A stretch of DNA of 64,000 bases. It comes from Mycobacterium sp. IS-3022 (GTDB taxonomy: Bacteria > Actinomycetota > Actinomycetes > Mycobacteriales > Mycobacteriaceae). The notes under the pieces are model-generated. The model was not told where the DNA came from and searched no databases. It saw only the letters and a list, made by a program, of their open reading frames with translations. Every line of letters begins with the position of its first letter. The stretch's first letter is position 1. Shown here in pieces: positions 9,156 to 17,614 of this stretch. The stretch spans positions 372,001-436,000 of the forward strand of contig NZ_LQIN01000001.1 in the NCBI RefSeq assembly GCF_001500065.1, written 5' to 3'. Both the position numbers and the translations under genes were made by a program.

Positions 9156-9566
9156 ATGAAGATGTCCGTTACGACCGTGCGACGCGGCCTGTACGGCATG
9201 TTTGCAGGCGGGCTTCTCGCATTCGGTTCCGCCGCGATCGTCGCACCCGTTGCCAGCGCCCAGCCGGCCCCTGCGCCGGCGCAGGACAACACCTGCAGCG
9301 TGAGCGCCATCGCCAACACCGCGAGCACGGTGTCGGCGTCCACCAGCAACTACCTCTCCTCACACCCCGAGGCCAACGAGGCGCTGACGGAGATCGCCAC
9401 GCAACCGCAGGAGCAGGCCACGGAGGCCTTCCGCACCTACTTCGCGGAGAATCCGCAGGTCGAGTCCGAGCTCAAGGCGATCAACGAGCCGGTAGCGGCG
9501 ATCTCGAGCCAATGCGGCATCGAGGTGGAGCCGACGCCGATTTCAGAGGCGTTGACTGACGTCTGA
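9156..9566 (+). CDS. Secreted haemophore-type haem-binding protein (MHB family)
   Basis: The 136-residue precursor has a Tat/Sec-like N-terminus (TTVRRGLYGMFAGGLLAFG) cleaved near ASAQ. The mature part has one cysteine near each end (NTCSVS and SSQCGIE) and helices typical of the mycobacterial haemophore haem-binding family, including SNYLSSHPEANEALT and YFAENPQVESELKAIN. Members bind haem outside the cytoplasm; whether this one transfers iron or only binds haem cannot be read here. An AAGGAG ribosome site precedes the ATG. A strong hairpin follows the stop, so it is probably transcribed alone. Confidence 0.82.
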   Translation: MKMSVTTVRRGLYGMFAGGLLAFGSAAIVAPVASAQPAPAPAQDNTCSVSAIANTASTVSASTSNYLSSHPEANEALTEIATQPQEQATEAFRTYFAENPQVESELKAINEPVAAISSQCGIEVEPTPISEALTDV

Positions 9567-9596
9567 ATCGGTTGATCGACCAAGCACATCAGTGGA

Positions 9597-9628
9597 CTCA
9601 CCGCGCCGGCTTCGGTCGGCGCGGTGAG
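9597..9628 (+). terminator. Perfect 12-bp stem hairpin after the haem-binding gene
   Basis: CTCACCGCGCCG and its exact reverse complement flank an 8-base loop, 30 bp after the stop codon. There is no following T-run, which is common for mycobacterial intrinsic terminators. It could also serve the converging IclR gene. Confidence 0.65.
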
Positions 9629-9698
9629 GTCTGCGATTTGTGCACCGCAGGGAGCGGTGAGCGCTCTGCGGTGAGCGCTCCAGAACGTGCACAGTTCG

Positions 9699-10682
9699 TC
9701 ACCGGGAAGTGTTTCCCCTCTTCGTTCCGCCCAGTTGCGCGGTGACCGCATCGGCCGTCGCCACCAATGCTCGTGCTCGTTCGGTTATCTCATTGCCAGT
9801 CAACGACTTTCCGATGTGCATCGACGCAACCATGACTTGGCGTTGGTAGTGGTCGTACACCGGCGCCGAGATCACGCTGATGTCATGTCGTCTGCGGCCG
9901 CCGGCGGTCTCGGCGCGCAGATACACCCGCTCGCCGATGTCGGATACCAGTTCGCCGAGCAGTGCGCGCAACTCGTCGGGCAGATCGGTCGACATCCCCG
10001 CCATCAACGAATACAGCCGCCGCCCGCCGGGTGTCAGCCGTTCGACGAGGTAGCCGTGCGCGCGGCATTCGGCGATCACCCGGTTCAGCCGCTCGGTGTC
10101 GGTGCGCAACGGGATTGTCGGCTCTTTGGCCAGCCAGTCGCGCTGAGCCTCGTCGTCCCAGAGCACGAACATCAGCCCGACCGGCGGCGCGAACGGGTAA
10201 CTCTGCCCGACCACGACGCCGGGCCTGGCGCCGGGCGGCGCGACAAGATCGAGCAGCGTGATCCGGTCGTCGATGACGGCCGACAGCGCGGCGGTGACCC
10301 CGTAGCGGGACGACAGCCGCCGTAGCTCTTCGCGGGCGGCCGGGCTGACGCGCAGCGACTCCTGCGCTTTGTGGCCGAGCGTGATCAGTGACGGACCCAG
10401 CCGGTAAGTCTTGTCGCCGGAGTCGCGCACGAGGTAGCCCGCGTCGGAGAGCGTGGTGACGATACCCAGGCAGGTCGGCTTGCTCAGCCCGAGCCGGCGG
10501 GCCAATTCGGAGACCCCGAACCGCTGGTCGGGGTGGCCGGCGAGGTAATCCAGGATGCGCACCACGCGTTCGGTCGGCGGCGACGCGCGGCCGGTGGCTC
10601 TCGCGAAGTCAACACCCGCGTCGTGATCGTGCAACGAATCACGAGCCTGGTGTACGTCTCGCGGGCGGTCCGGACGGGCCAT
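9699..10682 (-). CDS. IclR-family transcriptional regulator
   Basis: The 327-residue protein has an N-terminal winged helix (TERVVRILDYLAGHPDQRFG, then SELARRLGLSKPTCLGIVTT) and an IclR effector domain (SAVIDDRITLLDLV to the C-terminus). The first ~35 residues before the HTH are low complexity, so translation may begin later. It is divergent from the Rv3531c-type operon, with 85 bp between the two starts holding the KstR box, and probably regulates itself and possibly that operon. Ligand unknown. The position between a KstR-controlled operon and rqlH is unlike M. tuberculosis, where PPE genes occupy this interval. Confidence 0.88.
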   Translation of the reverse strand: MARPDRPRDVHQARDSLHDHDAGVDFARATGRASPPTERVVRILDYLAGHPDQRFGVSELARRLGLSKPTCLGIVTTLSDAGYLVRDSGDKTYRLGPSLITLGHKAQESLRVSPAAREELRRLSSRYGVTAALSAVIDDRITLLDLVAPPGARPGVVVGQSYPFAPPVGLMFVLWDDEAQRDWLAKEPTIPLRTDTERLNRVIAECRAHGYLVERLTPGGRRLYSLMAGMSTDLPDELRALLGELVSDIGERVYLRAETAGGRRRHDISVISAPVYDHYQRQVMVASMHIGKSLTGNEITERARALVATADAVTAQLGGTKRGNTSR

Positions 10683-10743
10683 GCGCCAGAATCTACTCCA
10701 CGTTCCATATTTGGACCAGCTCGTTCTATATATTGACTACGGC

Positions 10744-10757
10744 TAGAACGCGTTCTA
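10744..10757. promoter_or_regulatory. KstR operator before the Rv3531c-like operon
   Basis: TAGAACGCGTTCTA is a perfect palindrome matching TnnAACnnGTTnnA. It ends 10 bp before the GTG at 10768. The right half continues into TAGTTT (10756-10761), a TAnnnT-type -10 six bases before the start codon, suggesting leaderless transcription. The divergent iclR start is 61 bp away. Confidence 0.9.
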
Positions 10758-10767
10758 GTTTCAGGGT

Positions 10768-11895
10768 GTGTACTCGCAGCCACTGGTAGACGCGATCGCC
10801 GAGGCCGAACGCCTCGTCACGCAAGCGCCGTTCATCGAATCCGAGGCCGACCTTCTCGAAGGCCTGCAATACCTGGCCGGCTGTGTCGCCGCCTGCACGC
10901 ACCTGGCGTTCGACTACGACCGCGACCACCCGTTCATGCAATCGGGCACCGGGCCCTTCACCAAGATGGCCCTCGACAACCCCGACACCCTCTATTTCGG
11001 CACCCGCGTCCAGCCCGGCCATGAATACGTCGTCACCGGAAAACGCGGCACCACCACCGATCTGAGTTTCCAGATGCTCGGCGGCGAGTACACCGACGAC
11101 AACGTGCCAGTCAGCCAGGCGGCTTTCGACGACCGCGAACTGGACATCGCCGCCGACGGCACCTTCGAGTGGCGAGTCACGCCGACCAGCCCGTCGCAGT
11201 TGCTGGTTCGTGAGGTGTACAACGACTGGTCTGCGCAGCGCGGCTACATCAGCGTCGCGCGCACCGACACCGCGGGCACCGCGCCGCCGCCGCTGACCAA
11301 GGAGACGATCGAGAAGCGGTATGCCGTCGCGGGCAAGCAACTGGTGCAGCGGATCAAGACGTGGCTGCAGTTCCCGCAGTGGTTCTACAACAACCTGCCG
11401 GTCAACACCATGGTGGCGCCGCGGCTCACGCCGGGCGGGCTGGCCACGCAATACTCGTCGGTGGGGCACTTCGACCTGAGCCCCGACCAGGCGATGGTCA
11501 TCACGCTGCCGGTGCCCGACGCGCCGTATCTCGGCTTCCAGCTGGGCAGCCTGTGGTACATCTCGCTGGACTACATCAACCACCAGACGTCGCTGAACGG
11601 CACTCAGGCACAAGCGGATCCGGATGGCAAGATCCGGATCGTGGTGTCCGACGCCAACCCGGGTGTGACCAATTGGTGTGAGACGCTGGGTCACCGCAAG
11701 GGCTACCTGCAGTTCCGCTGGCAGCGACTGTCGCGCGAGTTGACCGAGGCCGACGGCCCGACGGTCGAGGTCGTCGAGGTCGACCAAGTCGCGGCCGCGC
11801 TGCCCTACTACGACTCGAACAAGATCTCCGATGAGGATTGGCGGGCGCGAATCGCACTACGACAACAGCAGATTCAGAACAGGATGGTTGGCTGA
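10768..11895 (+). CDS. Conserved sterol-regulon protein of unknown function (Rv3531c-like)
   Basis: The 375-residue soluble protein has no signal peptide or membrane segment. I recognise it by length and position as the counterpart of Rv3531c, a conserved hypothetical of the KstR regulon. The sequence has many beta-type segments (VQPGHEYVVTGKRGTTTDLS, FEWRVTPTSPSQLLVREVYN) and resembles DUF1214-like proteins loosely; no catalytic motif is evident. It starts with GTG immediately downstream of a KstR box and is followed after 2 bp by an SDR gene, then a sulfotransferase-like gene, forming one operon. A role in sterol metabolism is inferred from regulation only. Confidence 0.8.
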   Translation: MYSQPLVDAIAEAERLVTQAPFIESEADLLEGLQYLAGCVAACTHLAFDYDRDHPFMQSGTGPFTKMALDNPDTLYFGTRVQPGHEYVVTGKRGTTTDLSFQMLGGEYTDDNVPVSQAAFDDRELDIAADGTFEWRVTPTSPSQLLVREVYNDWSAQRGYISVARTDTAGTAPPPLTKETIEKRYAVAGKQLVQRIKTWLQFPQWFYNNLPVNTMVAPRLTPGGLATQYSSVGHFDLSPDQAMVITLPVPDAPYLGFQLGSLWYISLDYINHQTSLNGTQAQADPDGKIRIVVSDANPGVTNWCETLGHRKGYLQFRWQRLSRELTEADGPTVEVVEVDQVAAALPYYDSNKISDEDWRARIALRQQQIQNRMVG

Positions 11896-11897
11896 CG

Positions 11898-12680
11898 ATG
11901 GCGGGACTTCTGCAGGACAAAGTTGTCGTCATCAGCGGCGTCGGTCCCGCGCTCGGCACCACGCTCGCGCGGCGGTGTGCGGAGAACGGCGCCGACCTGG
12001 TGCTCGCCGCGCGCACGGTCGAACGACTCGAGGACGTCGCCAAGGAGGTCACGAACCTGGGCAGGCGCGCACTGTCGGTGGGCACCGACATCACCGACGA
12101 GGCCCAGGTGCGCAACCTCGTCGAGGAGACCATGACGGCGTACGGCAAGGTCGACGTGTTGATCAACAACGCGTTTCGGGTGCCGTCGATGAAACCGTTG
12201 GCCGACACCACCTTCGAGCACATGCGGGATGCGATCGAGCTGACGGTGTTCGGCGCGCTGCGGTTGATCCAGGGCTTCACTCCCGCGCTGGCGGAGGCCA
12301 ACGGATCGGTCGTCAACGTCAATTCGATGGTCGTGCGCCACTCGCAGGCCAAGTACGGCGCCTACAAGATGGCGAAGTCGGCGCTGCTGGCGATGTCGCA
12401 GTCCCTGGCCACCGAACTCGGTGAGCAGGGCATCCGGGTGAATTCCGTACTGCCCGGATACATCTGGGGCGGAACGTTGGAAAGCTACTTCAACCATCAG
12501 GCCGGCAAGTACGGCACCACCGTCGACGAGATCTACAAGGCCACGGCCGCCGCGTCGGACCTCAAGCGGCTGCCCACCGAGGACGAGGTGGCCTCGGCGA
12601 TATTGTTCATGGCCAGCGATTTGTCCAGCGGTATCACCGGACAGGCGCTCGACGTCAACTGCGGGGAGTACAAGGCGTGA
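11898..12680 (+). CDS. Short-chain dehydrogenase/reductase (Rv3530c-like)
   Basis: The 260-residue protein is a classical SDR. The cofactor segment is degenerate (VVISGVGPALGTTLARR instead of TGxxxGxG), followed by VDVLINNAF, and the catalytic Ser/Tyr/Lys are in VNSMVVRHSQAKYGAYKMAK. The C-terminal SGITGQALDVNCGEY is typical. Substrate is unknown; its place in a KstR-boxed operon suggests a steroid or CoA-ester alcohol/ketone. The ATG at 11898 follows the previous stop by two bases; its stop overlaps the next GTG as GTGA, so translation is coupled across the three genes. Confidence 0.88.
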   Translation: MAGLLQDKVVVISGVGPALGTTLARRCAENGADLVLAARTVERLEDVAKEVTNLGRRALSVGTDITDEAQVRNLVEETMTAYGKVDVLINNAFRVPSMKPLADTTFEHMRDAIELTVFGALRLIQGFTPALAEANGSVVNVNSMVVRHSQAKYGAYKMAKSALLAMSQSLATELGEQGIRVNSVLPGYIWGGTLESYFNHQAGKYGTTVDEIYKATAAASDLKRLPTEDEVASAILFMASDLSSGITGQALDVNCGEYKA

Positions 12681-13822
12681 GTGCGCGCACTGACGTCGGC
12701 ACGGTCGACGATCTGCACGCCTCGGCCACCAAGGCGTGCGGGCTCGACGACTTCGGCAGCGACGACGACAACTACCGCGAAGCGCTGGCGGTGCTGCTCG
12801 AGTCCTACCGAAAGGACGCCGATCTCACCGAGTTCGGCAGCAAGATGCAGCGGTTCTTCGTGCGCAACGCATTGGTGGCCCGGCTCGTGAGTGAGGCGGC
12901 GTTCAAGCAGTACCCCGAGCATGCCGACGTGCCGATCGAGAGGCCGATCTTCGTCACGGGCCTGCCCCGCACCGGTACCACCGCCATCCACCGGTTGCTC
13001 GCCGCCGACCCGCGGCACCAGGGCCTGGAGCTGTGGCTTGCGGAGTTCCCGCAGCCGCGTCCGCCGCGCGAAACATGGCCTCAGAACCCGGTTTTCGCCG
13101 AGCTCGACGCCCGGTTCAAGAAGGCTCACGAGGAGAACCCGGACTACACCGGGCTGCACTACATGACCGCCGACGAGGTCGAGGAGTGCTGGCAACTGCT
13201 GCGTCAGTCGCTGCACTCGGTCTCCTACGAAACGCTTGCGCACATCCCGACGTACGCGCAATGGCTCTCCCAACAGGACTGGACCAAGCCCTATCAGCGG
13301 CATCGCCGCAACCTCCAGTTGATCGGCCTGAACGAACCGGAGAAGCGCTGGGTTTTGAAGAACCCCAGCCACCTGTTCGCGCTAGACGCGTTGTTCAACG
13401 CCTATCCGGACGCTCTGGTCATCCAGTGTCACCGGCCGGTCGAGACGATCATGGCGTCGATGTGCTCGCTGGCCCAACACACCACCGAAGGCTGGTCGAA
13501 CAGCTTCACCGGCGAGGTCATCGGACGGGACGCGATGGAGACCTGGTCGCGGGGTTTGGAGTTGTTCAATCGCGTTCGCGCCGAACACGATCCGGCCCAG
13601 TTCTACGACCTGGACTACTTCGAGTTCGTGAAGGACCCGGTCCGGACCGTGGAGAACGTGTACCGGCACTTCGGCATCGACTTCACCGACGATGCTCGCG
13701 TGGCGATGGAACACAGCCACCAGGAGAGCAAGCAGGGGCCGCGCGCGCCCAAGCACACCTATTCGCTGGCCGACTACGGTCTGAGCGACGAGCAGGTCAA
13801 GGACCGCTTCAAAGGGCTCTGA
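12677..13822 (+). CDS. Sulfotransferase-family protein (Rv3529c-like)
   Basis: The 381-residue product has the PAPS 5'-phosphosulfate loop (FVTGLPRTGTTAIHRLL) and the 3'-phosphate region near VIQCHRPVETIMASMCSL, which place it in the bacterial sulfotransferase fold (Sulfotransfer_3 type). A conserved LKNPSHLF segment lies between them. Such genes are common beside mycobacterial lipid and steroid genes; sulfation of a sterol-derived alcohol is possible but not shown. It is the last gene of the KstR-boxed Rv3531c-type operon and converges on a lipoprotein gene. Confidence 0.85.
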   Translation: MSARTDVGTVDDLHASATKACGLDDFGSDDDNYREALAVLLESYRKDADLTEFGSKMQRFFVRNALVARLVSEAAFKQYPEHADVPIERPIFVTGLPRTGTTAIHRLLAADPRHQGLELWLAEFPQPRPPRETWPQNPVFAELDARFKKAHEENPDYTGLHYMTADEVEECWQLLRQSLHSVSYETLAHIPTYAQWLSQQDWTKPYQRHRRNLQLIGLNEPEKRWVLKNPSHLFALDALFNAYPDALVIQCHRPVETIMASMCSLAQHTTEGWSNSFTGEVIGRDAMETWSRGLELFNRVRAEHDPAQFYDLDYFEFVKDPVRTVENVYRHFGIDFTDDARVAMEHSHQESKQGPRAPKHTYSLADYGLSDEQVKDRFKGL

Positions 13823-13893
13823 TTTCCTGTGCGAGCAGTCGCAGAGTGCCCATTTCACGCGGCATTTCGGGACAATTTGCGTCTGATCTCCGA

Positions 13894-14532
13894 TCAAGCC
13901 GTGGTGTTCGCAAGCTTCTCAATCCGCTCCAGCGCACCGTCGGCCAGTGAACGCACGTCGTAGCCGTTGGCGGGGCCGCACGTCGATATCTCGACGGCCG
14001 CGTTGTGCGCGGCGACGAATGCGCTGTCACATGCCCAGTCGTCGCCCTTGAACGACCACAACAGGATCTCGGGGGAATCGGATTCGACCGGCGGAAGAAG
14101 CTGGAAGGCGTACTCGCGCTCGCTCATGCTCGTCACCAGAAACGTCTTACCCCGGCATGATTCGATGGACTGGCGCGCTGCATCCAATGCGGCTCCGGCG
14201 TCGAAGTCTGCCCGATACACGGCGACCATCTCTTCGATGTATGTCTCCGGCTGGTCGACGTACCAGTGGCCGCCGTCGTACGCGGCTGGATTGTGATCGG
14301 CGATGAACGGCGGGTCGACCTCACGCGCCAACCCCGCGCAGTCCTGGGGTTCGACGGAAACGAACAGGTTGCCGTCGGCCTTGGAGACCTTCGAACTCAG
14401 CAGGTCGCCGACCTGTCCCGCGGTGATCGGCGCGACCGGCGGCTCGGCCCTCGGTTGCGGGCTGTCCACCACGCGCGTGCAGGCCGCGACACTCATCGCG
14501 AGCAGACAGAAAGTGACCCAAAATTGGCGCAT
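13894..14532 (-). CDS. Lipoprotein with a PknH-type extracellular sensor domain
   Basis: The 212-residue precursor has a lipoprotein signal (MRQFWVTFCLLAMSV, lipobox VAAC). Four cysteines after that (PQDCAG, IESCRG, WACDSAF, ISTCGPAN) match the two-disulfide pattern of the PknH C-terminal sensor domain family, which also exists as stand-alone mycobacterial lipoproteins. It should be anchored outside the membrane; ligand unknown. It is a possible counterpart of Rv3528c by position. It converges with the sulfotransferase gene and lies downstream of the kshA pair, from which a hairpin separates it. Confidence 0.75.
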   Translation of the reverse strand: MRQFWVTFCLLAMSVAACTRVVDSPQPRAEPPVAPITAGQVGDLLSSKVSKADGNLFVSVEPQDCAGLAREVDPPFIADHNPAAYDGGHWYVDQPETYIEEMVAVYRADFDAGAALDAARQSIESCRGKTFLVTSMSEREYAFQLLPPVESDSPEILLWSFKGDDWACDSAFVAAHNAAVEISTCGPANGYDVRSLADGALERIEKLANTTA

Positions 14533-14565
14533 TTCAGGGCACTTTACGTCTTCTCGCGAGAAGGG

Positions 14566-14589
14566 GGCTAGCGCGAGATATCGCTAGCC
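14566..14589 (-). terminator. Hairpin at the end of the kshA operon
   Basis: GGCTAGCG and CGCTAGCC form a perfect 8-bp stem around an 8-base loop, overlapping the stop codon of the Rv3527-like gene. It is followed on the minus strand by TTCTCGCGAGAA, a second palindrome. Together they probably end kshA-operon transcription. Confidence 0.5.
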
Positions 14590-15072
14590 GTCACCGGGGG
14601 AGGGGGCCGACGACATCTCCTCGAGACACCCTTCGGCGACGGCGTGCTTGATGCTGTCGGCGAGCCTCGGACAGGCCTTGGCGCGGGCCGGGTCACCGCC
14701 GGATTGCCGAATCTCGTTGAAGTACGCGCAGCGCTGCGACGCTTCGGCGTTCCACTGCACCGACGTGTGAGCCGCCCCGAGCTTCTTGACGTCCACCGAG
14801 ACGTGGCAGAACCGGCAGTCAACCGACACCAGGCCGGACTTGAGATAGCGTTCACGGTCGCGTTGCGTGGCCTCCCTCAGGGCCGCCGCGCGGTCCGCGC
14901 TGAAAGGCGGTGCCTTCCACGTGCTTCCGGGCCTCGGCTCCCCACCGTGGCCGTGGTCGTGATCGTCGTCGTCATGGGCGCCGTGCAGCAACAACATCGC
15001 CCGGGCCAGCCGGTCGACGTCGGCGGGGCCGACGATCTGGCCGGAGTCGGGAGCATCTCGGCGCGGAGTCAT
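14584..15072 (-). CDS. Small His/Asp/Cys-rich protein coupled to kshA (Rv3527-like)
   Basis: The 162-residue protein has no signal peptide. Near residue 35 it has a metal-binding-looking run (HDDDDHDHGHGG), and near residue 90 a CRFCH sequence, formally a CxxCH motif; three more cysteines follow (QRCAYF, AKACPRL, AEGCLEE). Its start overlaps the kshA stop as ATGA, so both are made from one message. By position it corresponds to Rv3527, function unknown. A metal- or cluster-related helper for KshA is an inference; the CxxCH need not bind haem because the protein appears cytosolic. Confidence 0.75.
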   Translation of the reverse strand: MTPRRDAPDSGQIVGPADVDRLARAMLLLHGAHDDDDHDHGHGGEPRPGSTWKAPPFSADRAAALREATQRDRERYLKSGLVSVDCRFCHVSVDVKKLGAAHTSVQWNAEASQRCAYFNEIRQSGGDPARAKACPRLADSIKHAVAEGCLEEMSSAPSPGDG

Positions 15073-16235
15073 GAGCTCGCTTGGTCGGCCTTTTCCTTCT
15101 CGTCTTTCTGTTCGGCCTGCCGCTTGAGGTTCTCCTCGACCTCGACGTGCCACTTCTCGTTGGCCGCCGTGGTGTCGACCTCGATCTCGAAGCGGTCGGT
15201 CATATCCGGCGTGACGTCGGCGACGTCGACGTAGAACTGCTGATACCAGCGCCGCATCTGATAGACCGCGCCGTCTTCCTCGACCAGCAGCGGGTTGTCG
15301 ATGCGGGTCTTGTGCTTCCAGATCTCGACGTCCTGCAAGAAGCCCTTGCTGACGCCCTCGGTGAACGTGTTGGCCAGTTTCTCGGTCATCTCCTCGTCGA
15401 GGCCCTTGGGCTTCTCGACGATGACGCCCCACTGCAGCATGAACGAGTTCTGGGTGACGGGGTAGTGGCAGTTGATCAGGATCGACTCGGCCTTGTAACC
15501 GCCGTAGTTGTTGTGCAGCCAGTTGATCATGAACGACGGACCGAAGTACGACGCCTCGGAGTCCAGATGCGCCTCACCGTACGTGGTGCCCATGTCGCTG
15601 ATGTCGGGCCGGCCGACGTTGTGCAGGTACTGCGAGGCGATATGGCCCTCGAAGACGTTCTTGAAGTACGTCGGCAACCCGTAGTGGATGTAGAAGAAAT
15701 GCGCCATGTCGGTGACGTTGTCGATGATCTCCCGGCAGTTGGCGTTCTCGATCAGGATCGAGTTCCACTTCCAGTCGGTCCACTCGTCGCTCTCGACCTC
15801 CGGAATCTCGGGGATCCGGACCTCGGGCTGCGGCGGGTTGCCCTCATGGTCGTGCCAGACGAACAGCAGGCCGCCGCGCACGTCGGTATGCCAGGCACGG
15901 GTGCGCGCCAGTCGTGGTGTGCGCTTGGCGTAGGGCACCAGCTTGCATTTGCCGTCGCCGCCCCAGCGCCAGTCGTGGAACGGGCACGCCACCTCATCGC
16001 CCTTGATCGTCCCCTGAGCGAGGTTTCCGCCCATGTGGCGGCAGTACCCGTCGAGCACTTTCACGTCGCCGTGCGAGTCCGCGAAGACCACCAGCATGGT
16101 GCCGAAGATCTCGACCCCGTGCGGCTTGCCGTCCAGGTAGCTTTCCACCGGGCCCAGGCAGTGCCAGCCCCGGGCGTACCGGTCGGGCAGAGCGCCGGTG
16201 TCGATCTCGCGAATTCCCGCACTGTCGGTAGTCAC
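15069..16235 (-). CDS. kshA: 3-ketosteroid 9-alpha-hydroxylase, oxygenase subunit
   Basis: KshA is the Rieske oxygenase that hydroxylates C9 of 3-ketosteroids; with KstD this breaks ring B. The 388 residues (M. tuberculosis about 386) show the Rieske ligands C65-x-H67 and C84-x2-H87 (YCRHMGG, CPFHDWRW) and the mononuclear iron histidines H179 and H184 (MAHFFYIHYG). It begins with GTG preceded by GGGAGG. A KstR box lies 28 bp upstream. The reductase partner KshB is not in this window. A small Cys/His-rich gene overlaps its end. Confidence 0.96.
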   Translation of the reverse strand: MTTDSAGIREIDTGALPDRYARGWHCLGPVESYLDGKPHGVEIFGTMLVVFADSHGDVKVLDGYCRHMGGNLAQGTIKGDEVACPFHDWRWGGDGKCKLVPYAKRTPRLARTRAWHTDVRGGLLFVWHDHEGNPPQPEVRIPEIPEVESDEWTDWKWNSILIENANCREIIDNVTDMAHFFYIHYGLPTYFKNVFEGHIASQYLHNVGRPDISDMGTTYGEAHLDSEASYFGPSFMINWLHNNYGGYKAESILINCHYPVTQNSFMLQWGVIVEKPKGLDEEMTEKLANTFTEGVSKGFLQDVEIWKHKTRIDNPLLVEEDGAVYQMRRWYQQFYVDVADVTPDMTDRFEIEVDTTAANEKWHVEVEENLKRQAEQKDEKEKADQASS

Positions 16236-16263
16236 GGTGGGCCTCCCGTTATGTGTCTCTAAC

Positions 16264-16277
16264 TAGAACACGTTACA
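16264..16277. promoter_or_regulatory. KstR operator before kshA
   Basis: TAGAACACGTTACA matches TnnAACnnGTTnnA. It is 28 bp upstream of the kshA GTG and 67 bp upstream of the divergent carbonic-anhydrase-like gene. Unlike several other boxes here, a ribosome site fits between it and kshA, so that transcript has a short leader. Confidence 0.9.
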
Positions 16278-16344
16278 GTTTTTCCCGCGCGGCGCGCAAT
16301 CCAAACGCCTCTACCTGCGGTATATCCAGCGGTATAACCAAACG

Positions 16345-16878
16345 ATGCCGTTGTACTCCTTCGAGGGCCGCGCTCCGACGATCGATCCGGACGCGTTCAT
16401 CGCGCCCACTGCGACGCTGGTGGGTGACGTCCACGTGGAGGCCGGCGCGTCGGTGTGGTTCAACGCAGTGCTCCGCGCCGATTTCGCGCCGATCGTGATC
16501 CGTGAGGGCGCCAACGTGCAGGACGGCTGCGCATTGCACGCACCGCCGGGGATACCCGTCGACGTGGGGCCCGGCGCGACGGTCGCACACGCGTGCGTGG
16601 TGCACGGAGCACACATCGGCGCGCAAGCGGTGCTCGCCAACCACTGCACGGTGCTCGACGGCGCGGTCATCGGAAAGCGCAGCCTGATAGCAGCACACTC
16701 GCTGGTCATCGGTGGCACGAAAATCCCCGACGAAGTCCTGGTGACGGGGTCGCCCGCGAAGGTGCGCGGTCCGATCGCGGGGACCGGAGCGGAGATGTGG
16801 GTGAACACCAATCCCGGCGCTTACCAGGAGTTGGCCCGCAGGTATTCGGCGTCCCTGAAGCGCGTCGACGAGGACTGA
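16345..16878 (+). CDS. Gamma-carbonic-anhydrase-like hexapeptide-repeat protein (Rv3525c-like)
   Basis: The 177-residue protein is a left-handed beta-helix of hexapeptide repeats. The three zinc-ligand positions of gamma carbonic anhydrases are present as H65 (LHAPPG), H82 and H87 (AHACVVHGAHIG). The gene has the place of Rv3525c, divergent from kshA. Carbonic anhydrase activity is plausible but unproven; such proteins are also annotated as acyltransferases or siderophore-binding proteins. The promoter region is shared with kshA, so KstR control is possible. Confidence 0.85.
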   Translation: MPLYSFEGRAPTIDPDAFIAPTATLVGDVHVEAGASVWFNAVLRADFAPIVIREGANVQDGCALHAPPGIPVDVGPGATVAHACVVHGAHIGAQAVLANHCTVLDGAVIGKRSLIAAHSLVIGGTKIPDEVLVTGSPAKVRGPIAGTGAEMWVNTNPGAYQELARRYSASLKRVDED

Positions 16879-16885
16879 GTCACTG

Positions 16886-17533
16886 CTACCGGCTGAGCCC
16901 GGTCCGCAGCGCGATCTGCTGCATCTTTCCGATGTTGATGACGAACTCGTCGGTGGTCGCGTCGCCCGGCGCGCTCTCGAATTCCAGACGCACCAGCGCA
17001 GAACCTTGCGTGAACAGCAGCAGCGTGGCCGCCTTGGTGCCGTCGGGCGACATGCCGACGGCCATGGTGCCGTCGGTGCCGACCGGGACCGGTCGCGGAG
17101 TCGCCCCGGCGACGACCGTGCCGATCGTCGGCAGGGCCTCACGCAACGTGGTGGTCGCTGTCGCGGCGTCGGGATAGATCACGATGGCGTCGGAGATCGC
17201 CCGGGTGTCGTCCTGGTTGACGAAGAGCGCGCTTGCGCCCGGCAACCCGTCGGGACCGCCGGGGGTTGTCGAGCGCACCGCGAAGGTGTCCTCGGCGTCG
17301 CTGAGGTCTTCTGGGCGAAGCAGCAAACCGCTGTAGTCGCCGTCCTCGGGCGCCGCGTCGCCGGTGGTCGGGGTCGGCTGCGCCTGTGAGGTCGTGAACG
17401 CGGGCAGGCGCGGAGCACCGCCGTCGGGTGCCGGCCCCGATGATTCACAGCCGGCCCCCGCAGCGCATACCAGTGTCGCGAAAGCAATGGCGGACAAAGA
17501 CTTCCGATATGGAATACGGGGGTTTGCAGGCAT
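16886..17533 (-). CDS. Putative lipoprotein, unknown function
   Basis: The 215-residue precursor has a hydrophobic N-terminus (SLSAIAFATLVCAAGAGC) whose last cysteine could be lipidated, although the lipobox GAGC is atypical at -3. The mature part has a Pro/Thr-rich linker, then a compact domain with LLLRPEDLSDAEDTF and VPVGTDGTMAVGMSPDG, as in other mycobacterial lipoproteins. I do not recognise a function. It converges with the carbonic-anhydrase-like gene, with 7 bp between stops, and is divergent from the MOSC gene. Confidence 0.7.
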   Translation of the reverse strand: MPANPRIPYRKSLSAIAFATLVCAAGAGCESSGPAPDGGAPRLPAFTTSQAQPTPTTGDAAPEDGDYSGLLLRPEDLSDAEDTFAVRSTTPGGPDGLPGASALFVNQDDTRAISDAIVIYPDAATATTTLREALPTIGTVVAGATPRPVPVGTDGTMAVGMSPDGTKAATLLLFTQGSALVRLEFESAPGDATTDEFVINIGKMQQIALRTGLSR

Positions 17534-17614
17534 TCGATCTTCGCTTCTTGACGTTCGTTGCTGAACAATCGGTCAAACACCCAACGTACCGGCGCGGGGC
17601 GTTACGGTGATCAG

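Noticed and set aside
9655..9680. Direct repeat CGGTGAGCGCTC (two copies) near the end of the IclR gene
   Set aside because: Short, GC-rich and beside a terminator; chance or part of terminator structure cannot be excluded.
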